A DNA stretch of 64,000 nucleotides, from positions 5,952,001 to 6,016,000 of the forward strand of contig NZ_CP063808.1 in assembly GCF_018128905.1 (NCBI RefSeq). Direction: 5' to 3'. Within the stretch, counting starts at the first letter, position 1; each line of letters begins with the position of its first letter. A program made the translations under genes and the position numbers. Below, piece after piece: positions 8,570 through 17,302 of this stretch. The notes beneath the pieces are model-generated. The model did not search any database and had not been told where the DNA came from. It saw only the letters and a list, made by a program, of their open reading frames with translations. This DNA is from Streptomyces sp. A2-16 (GTDB taxonomy: Bacteria; Actinomycetota; Actinomycetes; Streptomycetales; Streptomycetaceae).

Positions 8570-10390
8570 ATGAGCGGAGCACCTGGGAACGGCACGGCAT
8601 ACCTGCCGATCGCCGAGCACGGCCTGATCGGCGACCTGCGCAGTGTGGCACTGGTCGGGACCGACGGCACGATCGACTGGTACTGCTGCCCGTCCTTCGA
8701 CGCGCCGAGCGTTTTCGCGTCGATCCTGGACGCGGAGCGCGGCGGCCGCTTCGAACTGGCGGCGGCGGTGCCAGCCAGGACCAAGCAGTTCTACTTCCCC
8801 GACACCAACGTCCTGATCACCCGGTTCTACACCGAGGACGGCGTGGGCGAGGTCCAGGACTTCATGCCGGTCGACGGCGACACGGTGGAGATCGAGCGGC
8901 ACCGGCTGATCCGTCGGGTGCTGTGCGTGCGCGGCTCGATCCCGTTCCGCACGCGGGTCGCCCCGCGCTTCGACTACGGGGCCCAGCCGCACACCCTGCG
9001 CATGGTCGGGGACGTCGCGGTGTTCGAGTCCCCGAAGCTGTCCCTCGGGCTGACCGCGACGGTGACACTGGAGACCGAAGGCCCGGACGTACGGGCCGAC
9101 TTCAAGCTCTCCGAGGGCGAGTCGGCGGTGTTCGCGCTGGACCAGGTCGGCGGCGAGGTAACCCCGCGCCGGTGCGCGCGCACCGAGGCGGAGGAGCAGT
9201 TCAACAGCACGGTCGCCTACTGGCGGCACTGGCTCTCGGCCTCCAAGTACCGGGGCCGCTGGCGGGAGATGGTGCACCGCTCCGCCCTCACCCTGAAGCT
9301 GCTCACCTACGCGCCCACCGGCGCCATCGTGGCCGCCCCGACCACGAGCCTGCCCGAACAGCTCGGCGGCGAGCGCAACTGGGACTACCGGTACGTGTGG
9401 GTGCGCGACGCGGCCTTCTGTGTGTATGCGCTGCTGCGGCTCGGCTTCACCAGCGAGGCCGAGCAGTTCATGGACTTCCTGATCCGACATGTCAGCCCGG
9501 AGGGACACGGCCCCTCGGGCCCGCTCCAGATCATGTACGGCATCGACGGGCGCACCGATCTGACGGAGCGTGAACTCCTCCATCTGGAAGGGCATCGGAG
9601 CTCCGCGCCGGTCCGGGTCGGCAACGCGGCCGCCGACCAGCTCCAACTCGACATCTACGGCGCCCTGATCGACTCGATCTACCTCTACGACAAGTGGGCC
9701 AAACCGATCTCCAGCGGTCAGTGGGACGACGTGTGCACGCTGGTGGAGTGGGTGTGCGCGCACTGGGACCAGCCCGACGAGGGCATCTGGGAGACCCGCG
9801 GCGGCCGCAAGAACTTCCTGTACTCGCGGTTGATGTGCTGGGTGGCGATCGAGCGGGCGATCCGGATGGCGAACCGGCGCGGGCTGCCCGCCGACCTCAA
9901 CCGCTGGCGGGAGTGCCGCGACACCATCTACCGCCGGATCATGCGGCGCGGCTGGTCGGAGAGCCGGCAGGCGTTCGTGCAGCACGAGGACGGCGACGTG
10001 CTGGACGCGGCCGTGCTGATGATGCCGCTGACGAAGTTCATCGCGCCGACGGACCCCAAGTGGCTCTCCACGCTGGACGCGTTGACCGAGGAACTGGTGT
10101 CGGACTCCCTGGTCTACCGTTACGACCCGATGGCGAGCCCGGACGGACTGCGCGGCGACGAGGGCACCTTCTCGATCTGCTCGTTCTGGTACGTCGAGGC
10201 CATGGTGCACGCCGGGCGGATCGAGGAGGCACGTCTGGCCTTCGAGAAGATGCTCACCTACGCCAACCATCTGGGCCTGTACGCCGAGGAGATCAGCAAC
10301 ACCGGCGAGCAACAGGGCAACTTCCCGCAGGCGTTCACCCATCTCGCCCTGATCAGCGCGGCGTTCAACCTGGACCGGGCCCTGGGCTGA
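8570..10390 (+). CDS. Glycoside hydrolase family 15 protein (glucoamylase/trehalase-like)
   Basis: A 606-residue cytoplasmic GH15-type protein (no signal peptide). An N-terminal beta domain (about 1-240, containing GTDGTIDWYCCPSFDAPSVF) precedes the (alpha/alpha)6 barrel. Barrel motifs include TSLPEQLGGERNWDYRYVWVRDA, DEGIWETRGG with a candidate catalytic acid, and ISNTGEQQGNFPQAFTH with the likely catalytic base glutamate. Length matches the actinobacterial GH15 group, in which several members act on trehalose or alpha-glucans; the substrate cannot be decided here. AGGAGG precedes ATG 8570. It stands between the DeoR gene and the PhzF gene without obvious operon partners. Confidence 0.9.
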   Translation: MSGAPGNGTAYLPIAEHGLIGDLRSVALVGTDGTIDWYCCPSFDAPSVFASILDAERGGRFELAAAVPARTKQFYFPDTNVLITRFYTEDGVGEVQDFMPVDGDTVEIERHRLIRRVLCVRGSIPFRTRVAPRFDYGAQPHTLRMVGDVAVFESPKLSLGLTATVTLETEGPDVRADFKLSEGESAVFALDQVGGEVTPRRCARTEAEEQFNSTVAYWRHWLSASKYRGRWREMVHRSALTLKLLTYAPTGAIVAAPTTSLPEQLGGERNWDYRYVWVRDAAFCVYALLRLGFTSEAEQFMDFLIRHVSPEGHGPSGPLQIMYGIDGRTDLTERELLHLEGHRSSAPVRVGNAAADQLQLDIYGALIDSIYLYDKWAKPISSGQWDDVCTLVEWVCAHWDQPDEGIWETRGGRKNFLYSRLMCWVAIERAIRMANRRGLPADLNRWRECRDTIYRRIMRRGWSESRQAFVQHEDGDVLDAAVLMMPLTKFIAPTDPKWLSTLDALTEELVSDSLVYRYDPMASPDGLRGDEGTFSICSFWYVEAMVHAGRIEEARLAFEKMLTYANHLGLYAEEISNTGEQQGNFPQAFTHLALISAAFNLDRALG

Positions 10391-10487
10391 GGAGCGGGCC
10401 CGGTCCTCCTGGGGCCGGGAATGCGCCGGTCCACCCGACGGCCGGGAACGCGGAATAGCCGCAGGCAGATCTCCTGTTGTCGCCGTC

Positions 10488-11363
10488 ATGACGACGAACG
10501 CGCCGCGACCCGAGGTCCTGCGATACACCGCCTTCTCCAGCACCCCCGAGGGCGGCAACCCCGCCGGTGTCGTACTGGACGCCAGTGTCCTGGACGACGG
10601 CGACATGCTGGCCATCGCCGCCGAGCTCGGATACTCGGAGTCCGCCTTCCTGACCGCGCCGCCCGAGGGCCTCGACGGGCCGGAGGGACGGGCGTTCACC
10701 ATCCGGTACTTCAGCCCCAAGGCAGAGGTGCCGTTCTGCGGGCACGCCACCGTCGCGACCGCGGTGGCGCTGGCCGAGCGGATCGGCCCGGGGGAGCTGG
10801 TGTTCGCCACCCCTGCCGGGACGGTGCCGGTGACGGTCACCGAGGAGGGCGGGACGGTCAGGGCCACGCTGACCAGCGTCGCTCCCCATGTCGAGGAGAT
10901 CTCCGACGCCGACCTCGCGGAGGCGCTCGCCGCGCTCGACTGGCCGGCCACGGATCTCGACCCGGCGTTCCCGCCCCGGATCGCCTTCGCCGGTGCCCGC
11001 CATCTCGTCCTGGCGGCGGCGACTCGCGCGCGCCTCGCGGACCTGGCGTACGACTTCGCGCGCCTCGAAGCGCTGATGCACCGGCTGGACCTGACCACCG
11101 TCCAGCTGGTGTGGCGGGAGTCGGACACCGTATTCCATGTCCGTGACCCCTTCCCCGTCGGCGGTGTCGTCGAGGACCCGGCGACCGGTGCCGCGGCCGC
11201 CGCATTCGGTGCCTACGCGCGCGAGCTCGGCCTGGTCCCCGAGGACGCCGTCCTCACCCTGCACCAGGGCGAGGACCTGGGCCGTCCCGGCGAGCTCACG
11301 GTGACCCTGCGGCCGGGCGACCCCCGGGTCCGGGTCGGCGGCGCGGGGACGCGCATCGGCTGA
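10488..11363 (+). CDS. PhzF-family isomerase
   Basis: A 291-residue protein of the PhzF/DapF-like epimerase fold. The N-terminal half has the FSSTPEGGNPAGVV strand-loop and a glutamate in YSESAF matching PhzF's catalytic E45 region. YFSPKAEVPFCGHATVATAVAL is the family signature. The second half has EDPATGAAAAAFGAYAREL, the second pseudo-repeat motif. The family includes trans-2,3-dihydro-3-hydroxyanthranilate isomerase, but no other phenazine genes are here, so a general isomerase/epimerase role is safer. No strong ribosome site is visible before the ATG. It converges on the secreted copper-region gene with a 161-nt gap. Confidence 0.87.
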   Translation: MTTNAPRPEVLRYTAFSSTPEGGNPAGVVLDASVLDDGDMLAIAAELGYSESAFLTAPPEGLDGPEGRAFTIRYFSPKAEVPFCGHATVATAVALAERIGPGELVFATPAGTVPVTVTEEGGTVRATLTSVAPHVEEISDADLAEALAALDWPATDLDPAFPPRIAFAGARHLVLAAATRARLADLAYDFARLEALMHRLDLTTVQLVWRESDTVFHVRDPFPVGGVVEDPATGAAAAAFGAYARELGLVPEDAVLTLHQGEDLGRPGELTVTLRPGDPRVRVGGAGTRIG

Positions 11364-11524
11364 GGCGGCGAGGACGGCTTGACGGCGCCGCGCCGGTCGA
11401 GCGATCCGGGCACCACCGGCGTGCGACGCGCGACCGGCGCCCGACCCGGGGACGGGGGCCCTGTGCCCCGGCAGCCCGGTCCGGTGCGGCGGACGTCCCA
11501 GGGACGCCGGGCAAGACTCCCGAC

Positions 11525-12484
11525 TCAGTGGCCGTGCTCGCCCGCGGTCTCGTGGGGAGCCTCCGGGGAGGATTCCCCGGGGGCCTGCTCGGCGGTCGCC
11601 GCTCCACCCGCCCGGACCGTGAACGCGGCGGTGTGCACCTTGCCCTCGTGCTTGAAGTCGAGGAAGAGCCGGTAGCTGCCGCCGCTGGGCGCCGTGGCCG
11701 TGAAGGAGATGTCCGGGCCGGGCTCGGTCGAGCCGTCGCCGGGTTCGCCGCCCGGGTGGACGTGGAGGTAGGCGAGGTCACCGGAGCGCAGGGCGACCAG
11801 GTGGCCGTAGGCGCCGAGGTAGGGCTCCAGGTCGGTGACCGGCCTGCCGCCCCGGGACACCGTCAGTTTCAGCTCGCGGGCGGCCCCGGGGCGCAGCGCT
11901 CCGCCGAGCTTCACCTCGTAGCCGTCGGTGGTGACGAGGGTGTTCGGCGCCGGGAGGTTCTGCGGAGCGTAGGTGCCCGACACGGCCAGATCCGCGCCGA
12001 GGGTGAGGTTCTCGGCGCCCTTCTTCTCCGGGGTGAAGTCGGCGAAGACCCGGTAGCCGCCCGCTCGGGGCAGGGACACGGGGATGCTCCAGGTGCCGTC
12101 GGCGGCCCGGGTGGGGTGCAGATGACGGTAGGTGTTCAGATCGCGCGAGGCGACGATGAGGTGGAGTTCCTTGTCGTGCTCGCGGCGGAACGCGGTGACC
12201 GCGCGGCCGTCGTCGCCGCGGATGGCGAAGCGGAGGTCGGCGGTGCGTCCGGCCGTGAGTCGAGGGGTGCGCAGGTCCAGGGTGTAGCCGCCCTCGGAGA
12301 TCTGGAGCCCGCCGGCCGGTGGTGATCCATGGGCCGGGGTGGTGGTCTCGTCCGTGTGCGCGTCATGGCGTGCGGGCGCCTTCTCGTCGACGACGGGGCC
12401 GATGCCCTGGCCCACGCCGTAGGCGGTGCCGAACGTCGCGGCGAGGGCGGCGGCGAATGCGGTGATCTTCAGACCCGTGTGCAT
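11525..12484 (-). CDS. Secreted/anchored His-rich protein of the copper locus
   Basis: A 319-residue protein with an N-terminal hydrophobic segment (about residues 5-25) that acts as signal peptide or anchor. A His/Asp-rich linker (ARHDAHTDETTTPAHG) leads into two beta-rich repeats. Each repeat holds a histidine cluster: LHLIVASRDLNTYRHLHP and GHLVALRSGDLAYLHVHP. The C terminus ends in HETAGEHGH. This histidine pattern recurs in actinobacterial membrane or secreted proteins near copper genes and suggests extracytoplasmic metal binding; no enzyme motif is seen. ATG at 12484 was chosen because GGAGG lies 8 nt upstream. It is divergent from copA and its promoter contains a CsoR-like box, so copper induction is likely. 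Confidence 0.8.
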   Translation of the reverse strand: MHTGLKITAFAAALAATFGTAYGVGQGIGPVVDEKAPARHDAHTDETTTPAHGSPPAGGLQISEGGYTLDLRTPRLTAGRTADLRFAIRGDDGRAVTAFRREHDKELHLIVASRDLNTYRHLHPTRAADGTWSIPVSLPRAGGYRVFADFTPEKKGAENLTLGADLAVSGTYAPQNLPAPNTLVTTDGYEVKLGGALRPGAARELKLTVSRGGRPVTDLEPYLGAYGHLVALRSGDLAYLHVHPGGEPGDGSTEPGPDISFTATAPSGGSYRLFLDFKHEGKVHTAAFTVRAGGAATAEQAPGESSPEAPHETAGEHGH

Positions 12485-12520
12485 GGTCGGCACCTCCGAT
12501 AGGGGTTCTCAATGCACCTC

Positions 12521-12548
12521 ACCATACCCCTGGGGGGTATGAAGTCAA
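12521..12548 (-). promoter_or_regulatory. Leftward promoter with CsoR-like box 1
   Basis: Read leftward, TTGACT (12548-12543) and TATGGT (12526-12521) are 16 bp apart. Between them and touching the -10 lies ATACCCCTGGGGGGTAT (12524-12540), a near-perfect inverted repeat of the ATACCC...GGGTAT type bound by the copper-sensing repressor CsoR in streptomycetes. Repression by apo-CsoR and release by Cu(I) would be expected. No csoR gene is in the window. Confidence 0.75.
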
Positions 12549-12561
12549 CCCGTTGAGCAAC

Positions 12562-12590
12562 TTGCCTCGGATACCCACCCGGGGTATACA
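12562..12590 (+). promoter_or_regulatory. copA promoter with CsoR-like box 2
   Basis: TTGCCT (12562-12567), a 17-bp spacer and TATACA (12585-12590) form the rightward promoter. ATACCCACCCGGGGTAT (12571-12587) fills the spacer and overlaps the -10, the classic geometry for repression. Confidence 0.75.
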
Positions 12591-12606
12591 TGAGACGCAA
12601 GCCACC

Positions 12607-12623
12607 ATACCCCCACCCGGTAC
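12607..12623 (+). promoter_or_regulatory. CsoR-like box 3 in copA leader
   Basis: ATACCCCCACCCGGTAC (12607-12623) is an imperfect third copy of the ATACCC...GGGTAT inverted repeat, located about 15 bp upstream of the copA start and downstream of the -10. It may add cooperativity or act as a roadblock. Confidence 0.55.
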
Positions 12624-12638
12624 CCATGAGGAGCGGCG

Positions 12639-14882
12639 ATGACCACCACCGCGGCAGCCGAGACCGAACTCGCCATCGGCGGCATGACCTGCGCCTCGTG
12701 CGCGGCGCGCATCGAGAAGAAGCTCAACCGCATGGACGGGGTCACCGCCACCGTCAACTACGCCACCGAGAAGGCCAAGGTCACGTTTGACGCCGGGGTG
12801 TCGGTCCAGGATCTGATAGCGACCGTCGAGAGGACCGGCTACACGGCCCGGGAGCCGGCACCACCGGAGCCCGCCGCCTCCGGCAGCGAGGAACCCGACG
12901 AACTGCGTTCCCTGCGCGAGCGGTTGGTGACCGCCGTGGTGCTGTCGGTCCCCGTCGTCGCGATGGCGATGATCCCGGCGCTGCAGTTCGAGTACTGGCA
13001 GTGGCTGTCCCTGACGCTGGCGGCGCCCGTGGTGACGTACGCCGGATGGCCCTTCCACAAGGCGGCCTTCACCAACGCCCGGCACGGCGCGGCCACCATG
13101 GACACGCTGATCTCGGTCGGTACGGCGGCCGCCTTCGGCTGGTCGCTGTGGGCCCTGTTCCTCGGGACCGCGGGCACGCCGGGCATGAAGCACCCCTTCG
13201 AGCTGACGATCGCCCGCGGGGACGGCACCGGGAACCTGTACCTGGAGGCCGCGGCCGGGGTCACCGCGTTCATCCTGGCAGGGCGGTACTTCGAGGCCCG
13301 CTCCAAGCGCAGGGCCGGCGCGGCCCTCAAGGCGCTGCTGGAGCTGGGCGCGAAGGACGTCACCGTGCTGCACGCGGACGGCCGTGAACAGACCGTGCCG
13401 GTGGCGGAGTTGACGGTGGGCGACCGCTTCCTCGTCCGTCCCGGGGAGAAGATCGCCACCGACGGGACCGTGATCGAGGGCTCCTCCGCCGTGGACGCCT
13501 CGATGCTCACCGGTGAGTCCGTGCCGGTGGAGGTCACCCCCGGCGACACGGTCACCGGCGCCACCCTCAACGCGGGCGGACGGCTCGTCGTCGAGGCGAC
13601 CCGGGTGGGTTCCGACACCCAGCTCGCGCGGATGGCCAAGCTGGTCGAGGACGCCCAGAACGGCAAGGCGGCCGCGCAGCGGCTCGCGGACCGGATCTCC
13701 GCGGTGTTCGTGCCGGTGGTGATCGCGCTCGCCCTCGGCACCCTCGGCTTCTGGCTCGGCAACGGCGCCGGCTCGGCCGCCGCGTTCACCGCCGCCGTGG
13801 CCGTGCTGATCATCGCCTGCCCGTGCGCACTGGGCCTCGCCACGCCGACCGCGCTGCTGGTCGGGACGGGGCGCGGCGCACAGCTCGGCATCCTCATCAA
13901 GGGGCCCGAGGTCCTGGAGTCCACACGGCGCGTCGACACCGTCGTCCTGGACAAGACCGGCACCGTCACCACCGGCCGGATGACCCTGCTGGCCGTGCAC
14001 ACCGCCTACGGCACCGACGAGGCCGAGGTCCTGCGACTGGCGGGGGCTCTGGAGCACGCGTCGGAGCACCCGGTGGCCCGCGCGGTCGCCGACGGAGCGC
14101 TGCAGAAGCTGGGTTCACTGCCCGCCCCGGAGGACTTCGCGAACGTGCCGGGGCTCGGAGTGCAGGGAGTCGTCGACGGTCACGCGGTCCTCGTCGGACG
14201 TGAGCGGTTGCTCCAGGAGTGGGCGATCGAGCTGCCCGAGGAGCTTCGGCTCATGAAGACCACGGCGGAGTCGGCGGGCCGTACGGTGATCGCGGTCGCC
14301 TGGGACGGCGAGGCACGGGCCGTCCTGGAGGTCGCCGACGCGGTCAAGGACACCAGCCGTGAGGCGATCGCCCGCCTGCGCGCGCTCGGCCTCACCCCGA
14401 TCCTGCTGACCGGTGACAACCGGGCCGTGGCCGAGTCCGTGGCCCGCGAGGTCGGCATCGACCCCGAGCAGGTGATCGCCGAGGTGCTGCCCGAGGACAA
14501 GGTCGACGTCGTCAAGCGGCTCCAGGCGCAGGGCCGTTCGGTCGCGATGGTCGGCGACGGTGTCAACGACGCGGCCGCACTCGCCCAGGCCGATCTGGGA
14601 CTGGCGATGGGCACCGGCACCGACGCGGCGATCGAGGCGGGCGACCTGACCCTCGTCCGGGGCGACCTGCGGGCCGCGGCGGACGCCATCCGCCTGGCCC
14701 GCCGCACCCTGGGGACGATCCGGTCCAACCTCTTCTGGGCCTTCGCCTACAACGTGGCCGCACTGCCGCTCGCGGCGGCCGGACTGCTCAACCCGATGCT
14801 GGCGGGCGCGGCCATGGCGTTCTCGTCGGTGTTCGTGGTCGGCAACTCGCTGCGGCTGCGGTCCTTCACGGCGACCCGCTGA
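12639..14882 (+). CDS. copA: Copper-translocating P1B-type ATPase
   Basis: A 747-residue heavy-metal P-type ATPase. One N-terminal HMA domain (about 8-72) carries the Cu(I)-binding MTCASC. The membrane domain includes the transport motif CPC at 394-396. The phosphorylation motif DKTGT starts at D438, the HP motif is in SEHPVA, and the hinge GDGVND lies in the P-domain. CPC with a CxxC HMA domain indicates Cu(I)/Ag(I) export (P1B-1). Length is typical of CopA. GAGGAG lies just upstream of the ATG. Three CsoR-like boxes precede it, supporting copper-responsive expression together with the divergent His-rich protein. Confidence 0.95.
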   Translation: MTTTAAAETELAIGGMTCASCAARIEKKLNRMDGVTATVNYATEKAKVTFDAGVSVQDLIATVERTGYTAREPAPPEPAASGSEEPDELRSLRERLVTAVVLSVPVVAMAMIPALQFEYWQWLSLTLAAPVVTYAGWPFHKAAFTNARHGAATMDTLISVGTAAAFGWSLWALFLGTAGTPGMKHPFELTIARGDGTGNLYLEAAAGVTAFILAGRYFEARSKRRAGAALKALLELGAKDVTVLHADGREQTVPVAELTVGDRFLVRPGEKIATDGTVIEGSSAVDASMLTGESVPVEVTPGDTVTGATLNAGGRLVVEATRVGSDTQLARMAKLVEDAQNGKAAAQRLADRISAVFVPVVIALALGTLGFWLGNGAGSAAAFTAAVAVLIIACPCALGLATPTALLVGTGRGAQLGILIKGPEVLESTRRVDTVVLDKTGTVTTGRMTLLAVHTAYGTDEAEVLRLAGALEHASEHPVARAVADGALQKLGSLPAPEDFANVPGLGVQGVVDGHAVLVGRERLLQEWAIELPEELRLMKTTAESAGRTVIAVAWDGEARAVLEVADAVKDTSREAIARLRALGLTPILLTGDNRAVAESVAREVGIDPEQVIAEVLPEDKVDVVKRLQAQGRSVAMVGDGVNDAAALAQADLGLAMGTGTDAAIEAGDLTLVRGDLRAAADAIRLARRTLGTIRSNLFWAFAYNVAALPLAAAGLLNPMLAGAAMAFSSVFVVGNSLRLRSFTATR

Positions 14883-15510
14883 CACCTCCGGCATCGCCCC
14901 GCGTCCCGGGCACGCTCCTGAACATGCCGCCGAGTCGGACCTGCACCGCGGTCAGCGCCAGCGCCAGCGGCCCGGGGACCAGGAAGGCCAGCGGCACCAG
15001 CATCCAGGCGCACAGTGCCGCCGTGGCCACGGCGAGCAGTACCAGGGCGCTCCCGCCGACGTCCGCCACGGCGTCCCGGGCAGCCCTCCGCAGGGCGCCC
15101 GGCCAGTCGGTGAGCGACTCGGGGCGGGCGCAGGCCCGCAGGCCCACCACGAGGGCGGCCGCGCCGATGCCGGCGGCCACCACCGCGAACAGCGGTGCCC
15201 CCGGCAGCCCGGCCCGGGCCAGCGCCAGGTCCGCCAGGAACAGCAGCGCACCGGCCAGGGCGGCGGCGCCCGCCACCAGGTCACCGGCCCTGAGCCGGCG
15301 CCGCAGGACCGCGAAGTACCGTCCCGCGGTGGCGGGTTGCCCCTCCCCCGCACCCCGCAGCACCGCGCACGCGGTCGACAGCGCGGCCGGGAAGGTCACC
15401 ACGGGCAGGCCGGCCACAGTCGTCGCCAGGCCGACGCCGAGCATGTCGGCGAACAGGGTCATGCGGGGGCCGAAGACCTCACCGGGCTCACGTGCGCGCA
15501 TGTCGCTCAT
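14866..15510 (-). CDS. DUF624 (YesL-like) membrane protein
   Basis: A 214-residue protein with about five to six hydrophobic helices. The first stretch [28 protein letters not shown] has the pattern of YesL/DUF624 proteins, which accompany sugar ABC transporters. ATG 15510 overlaps the upstream permease stop as ATGA, so it is the last gene of the seven-gene sugar operon. Its 3' end overlaps the copA 3' end by 17 nt convergently. Function is unknown; an accessory role in uptake is inferred from context. Confidence 0.78.
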   Translation of the reverse strand: MSDMRAREPGEVFGPRMTLFADMLGVGLATTVAGLPVVTFPAALSTACAVLRGAGEGQPATAGRYFAVLRRRLRAGDLVAGAAALAGALLFLADLALARAGLPGAPLFAVVAAGIGAAALVVGLRACARPESLTDWPGALRRAARDAVADVGGSALVLLAVATAALCAWMLVPLAFLVPGPLALALTAVQVRLGGMFRSVPGTRGDAGGVSGSP

Positions 15511-16367
15511 CCCTTGAGTCCCGAACTGGCCATGCCCTCCACCAGGAACCGCTGGAAGGCCAGGAAGAACAGCACGATCGGCAGCAGCGCGATCACCGAC
15601 ATCGCGAACATCGGGCCGAACGCCGACTGGCTGGAGGCGTCCACGAACGAGCGCAGGGCGAGCATGAGCGTGAACTTGTCCGGGTCGAAGAGGTAGATGA
15701 GCTGGGTGAAGAAGTCGTTCCACGTCCAGATGAAGGTGAAGATCGCCGTGGTGATCAGCGCGGGCCGGGTCAGGGGCAGCACGATCCGGAAAAAGCTGCG
15801 GAAGGGCCCGCAGCCGTCGATACGGGCCGCCTCCTCCAGCTCGCGCGGCAGACCGCGCATGAACTGCACGATGAGAAAGACGAAGAACGCCTCCGTGGCG
15901 AGGAACTTGGGCAGGATCAGCGGCCAGTAGGTGTTCACCAGGCCGAGCTGGTTGAAGATGATGTACTGCGGGATCAGGATCGCGTGGTGCGGCAGCATGA
16001 TCGTGGCGATCATGAACGCGAACATCGGGCCGCGGAAGCGGAAGCGGAGCCGGGCGAAGGCGTAGGCGGCGAGCGAGCAGCTGATGACGTTGCCGAGGAC
16101 CGCGCCGCCCGCGATCAGCAGGGAGTTGGACAGCAGCCGCCAGACCGAGACCTCGTTGACGCCCTCGAAGGCGGTCTCGTAGTTGGACCACTCCAGGTGG
16201 CCGGGCAGGAGGTCGAGGCTCGCGATGACCTCGTCTGCGGGCTTGAGCGAGGTGGCAAGGAGCCAGGCCAGCGGGTAGAGCATCACCATCAGGGCGGCCA
16301 GGCAGCCGAGGTGCAGGGCCACTCGTCCCCAACGAACGGGTTTGCGGGCAAGGGCAGTTGTGGTCAT
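15507..16367 (-). CDS. Sugar ABC transporter permease, MalG/UgpE type
   Basis: A 286-residue inner-membrane permease with six predicted helices. The cytoplasmic EAA loop reads ELEEAARIDGCGPFRSFFRIVLP, which docks a cytoplasmic ATPase. Family members take up oligosaccharides with a partner permease and a lipoprotein. ATG 16367 overlaps the first permease's stop (ATGA). No ATPase gene is present here; streptomycetes commonly share one MsiK-type ATPase among sugar importers. Confidence 0.93.
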   Translation of the reverse strand: MTTTALARKPVRWGRVALHLGCLAALMVMLYPLAWLLATSLKPADEVIASLDLLPGHLEWSNYETAFEGVNEVSVWRLLSNSLLIAGGAVLGNVISCSLAAYAFARLRFRFRGPMFAFMIATIMLPHHAILIPQYIIFNQLGLVNTYWPLILPKFLATEAFFVFLIVQFMRGLPRELEEAARIDGCGPFRSFFRIVLPLTRPALITTAIFTFIWTWNDFFTQLIYLFDPDKFTLMLALRSFVDASSQSAFGPMFAMSVIALLPIVLFFLAFQRFLVEGMASSGLKG

Positions 16368-17302
16368 CGGTCCCCCTCGGACGCGTAGAAGACCCAGGAA
16401 CGCGAGGTGCGGAACAGCACCGCCGTGACGACACCGATGACCAGGAGCAGCACCCACGCCATGGCGGAGGCGTAGCCCATGTGGGAGGCGACGAAGCCGC
16501 GGTCGTAGAGGTACATGGTGTAGACGAGGGTGGAGTCGGCGGGGCCGCCCTTGCCTGCGCTCACCGCGAAGGCGGGGGTGAAGACCTGGAAGGCCTGGAT
16601 GGTCTGCAGGACCAGGTTGAAGAAGAGCACCGGGGACAGCATGGGCACGGTCACGGACAGGAACTGCCGCCACCGGCCCGCCCCGTCCACCGCGGCCGCC
16701 TCGTACAGCTCGGCCGGGATCTGCTGGAGCCCGGCGAGGAAGATGACCATCGGCGCCCCGAACTGCCACACCGTCAGCAGCGCGACGGCCAGCAGCGCCC
16801 AGCCGGGCTTGTTGACCCAGCCGCCGGTGCCGAACAGGTTGTCCACGGTGCCGCCGTCGTTGAAGACGGCCCGCCAGACGAGGGCGATCGACATGGAGGC
16901 GCCGAGCAGCGAGGGGGCGTAGAACGCGGAACGGTAGAAGGCCTTGCCGCGCTTCATGGACTTCAGGGCGAGGGCCACGACCAGGGCGAGCGCCAGCTGC
17001 AGGGGCACGGCTATGACGACGTACGTCACCGTCGTGACGACCGAGCGCCAGTACCGCGGGTCCTCGGTGAACATCTGCGTGTAGTTGCGCAGTCCCACCC
17101 AGTGGGGCGGGTCGAAGAGGTTGTAGTCGGTGAAGGACAGGTACAGCGAGACGGCCATCGGCAGCAGGGTGAGGACGCTCGCTCCGAGGACCCACGGGGA
17201 GAGGAACACCCAGGCGGCGCCCTCGCGTTCACGCCGGGGACGGCGCTTCGGGGTGGCGGCGCCGGCCCCCTTCGTCGCCGTCGGGATCGCGGTGGTGGTC
17301 AT
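16364..17302 (-). CDS. Sugar ABC transporter permease, MalF/UgpA type
   Basis: A 312-residue membrane permease. A basic N terminus (residues 1-28) precedes six helices. The EAA loop is ELYEAAAVDGAGRWRQFLSVTVP. The frequent companion motif LYLSFTDYNLFDPPHWVGLRNY is present in the first periplasmic region. ATG 17302 overlaps the binding-protein stop (ATGA), giving strict translational coupling along the operon. It forms the heteromeric channel with the next gene's product. Confidence 0.93.
   Translation of the reverse strand: MTTTAIPTATKGAGAATPKRRPRREREGAAWVFLSPWVLGASVLTLLPMAVSLYLSFTDYNLFDPPHWVGLRNYTQMFTEDPRYWRSVVTTVTYVVIAVPLQLALALVVALALKSMKRGKAFYRSAFYAPSLLGASMSIALVWRAVFNDGGTVDNLFGTGGWVNKPGWALLAVALLTVWQFGAPMVIFLAGLQQIPAELYEAAAVDGAGRWRQFLSVTVPMLSPVLFFNLVLQTIQAFQVFTPAFAVSAGKGGPADSTLVYTMYLYDRGFVASHMGYASAMAWVLLLVIGVVTAVLFRTSRSWVFYASEGDR

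Noticed and set aside
10488-11363. PhzF protein as evidence of phenazine biosynthesis.
   Set aside because: No phzABCDEG-type genes are near, and most PhzF-family proteins in actinobacteria are not phenazine enzymes.
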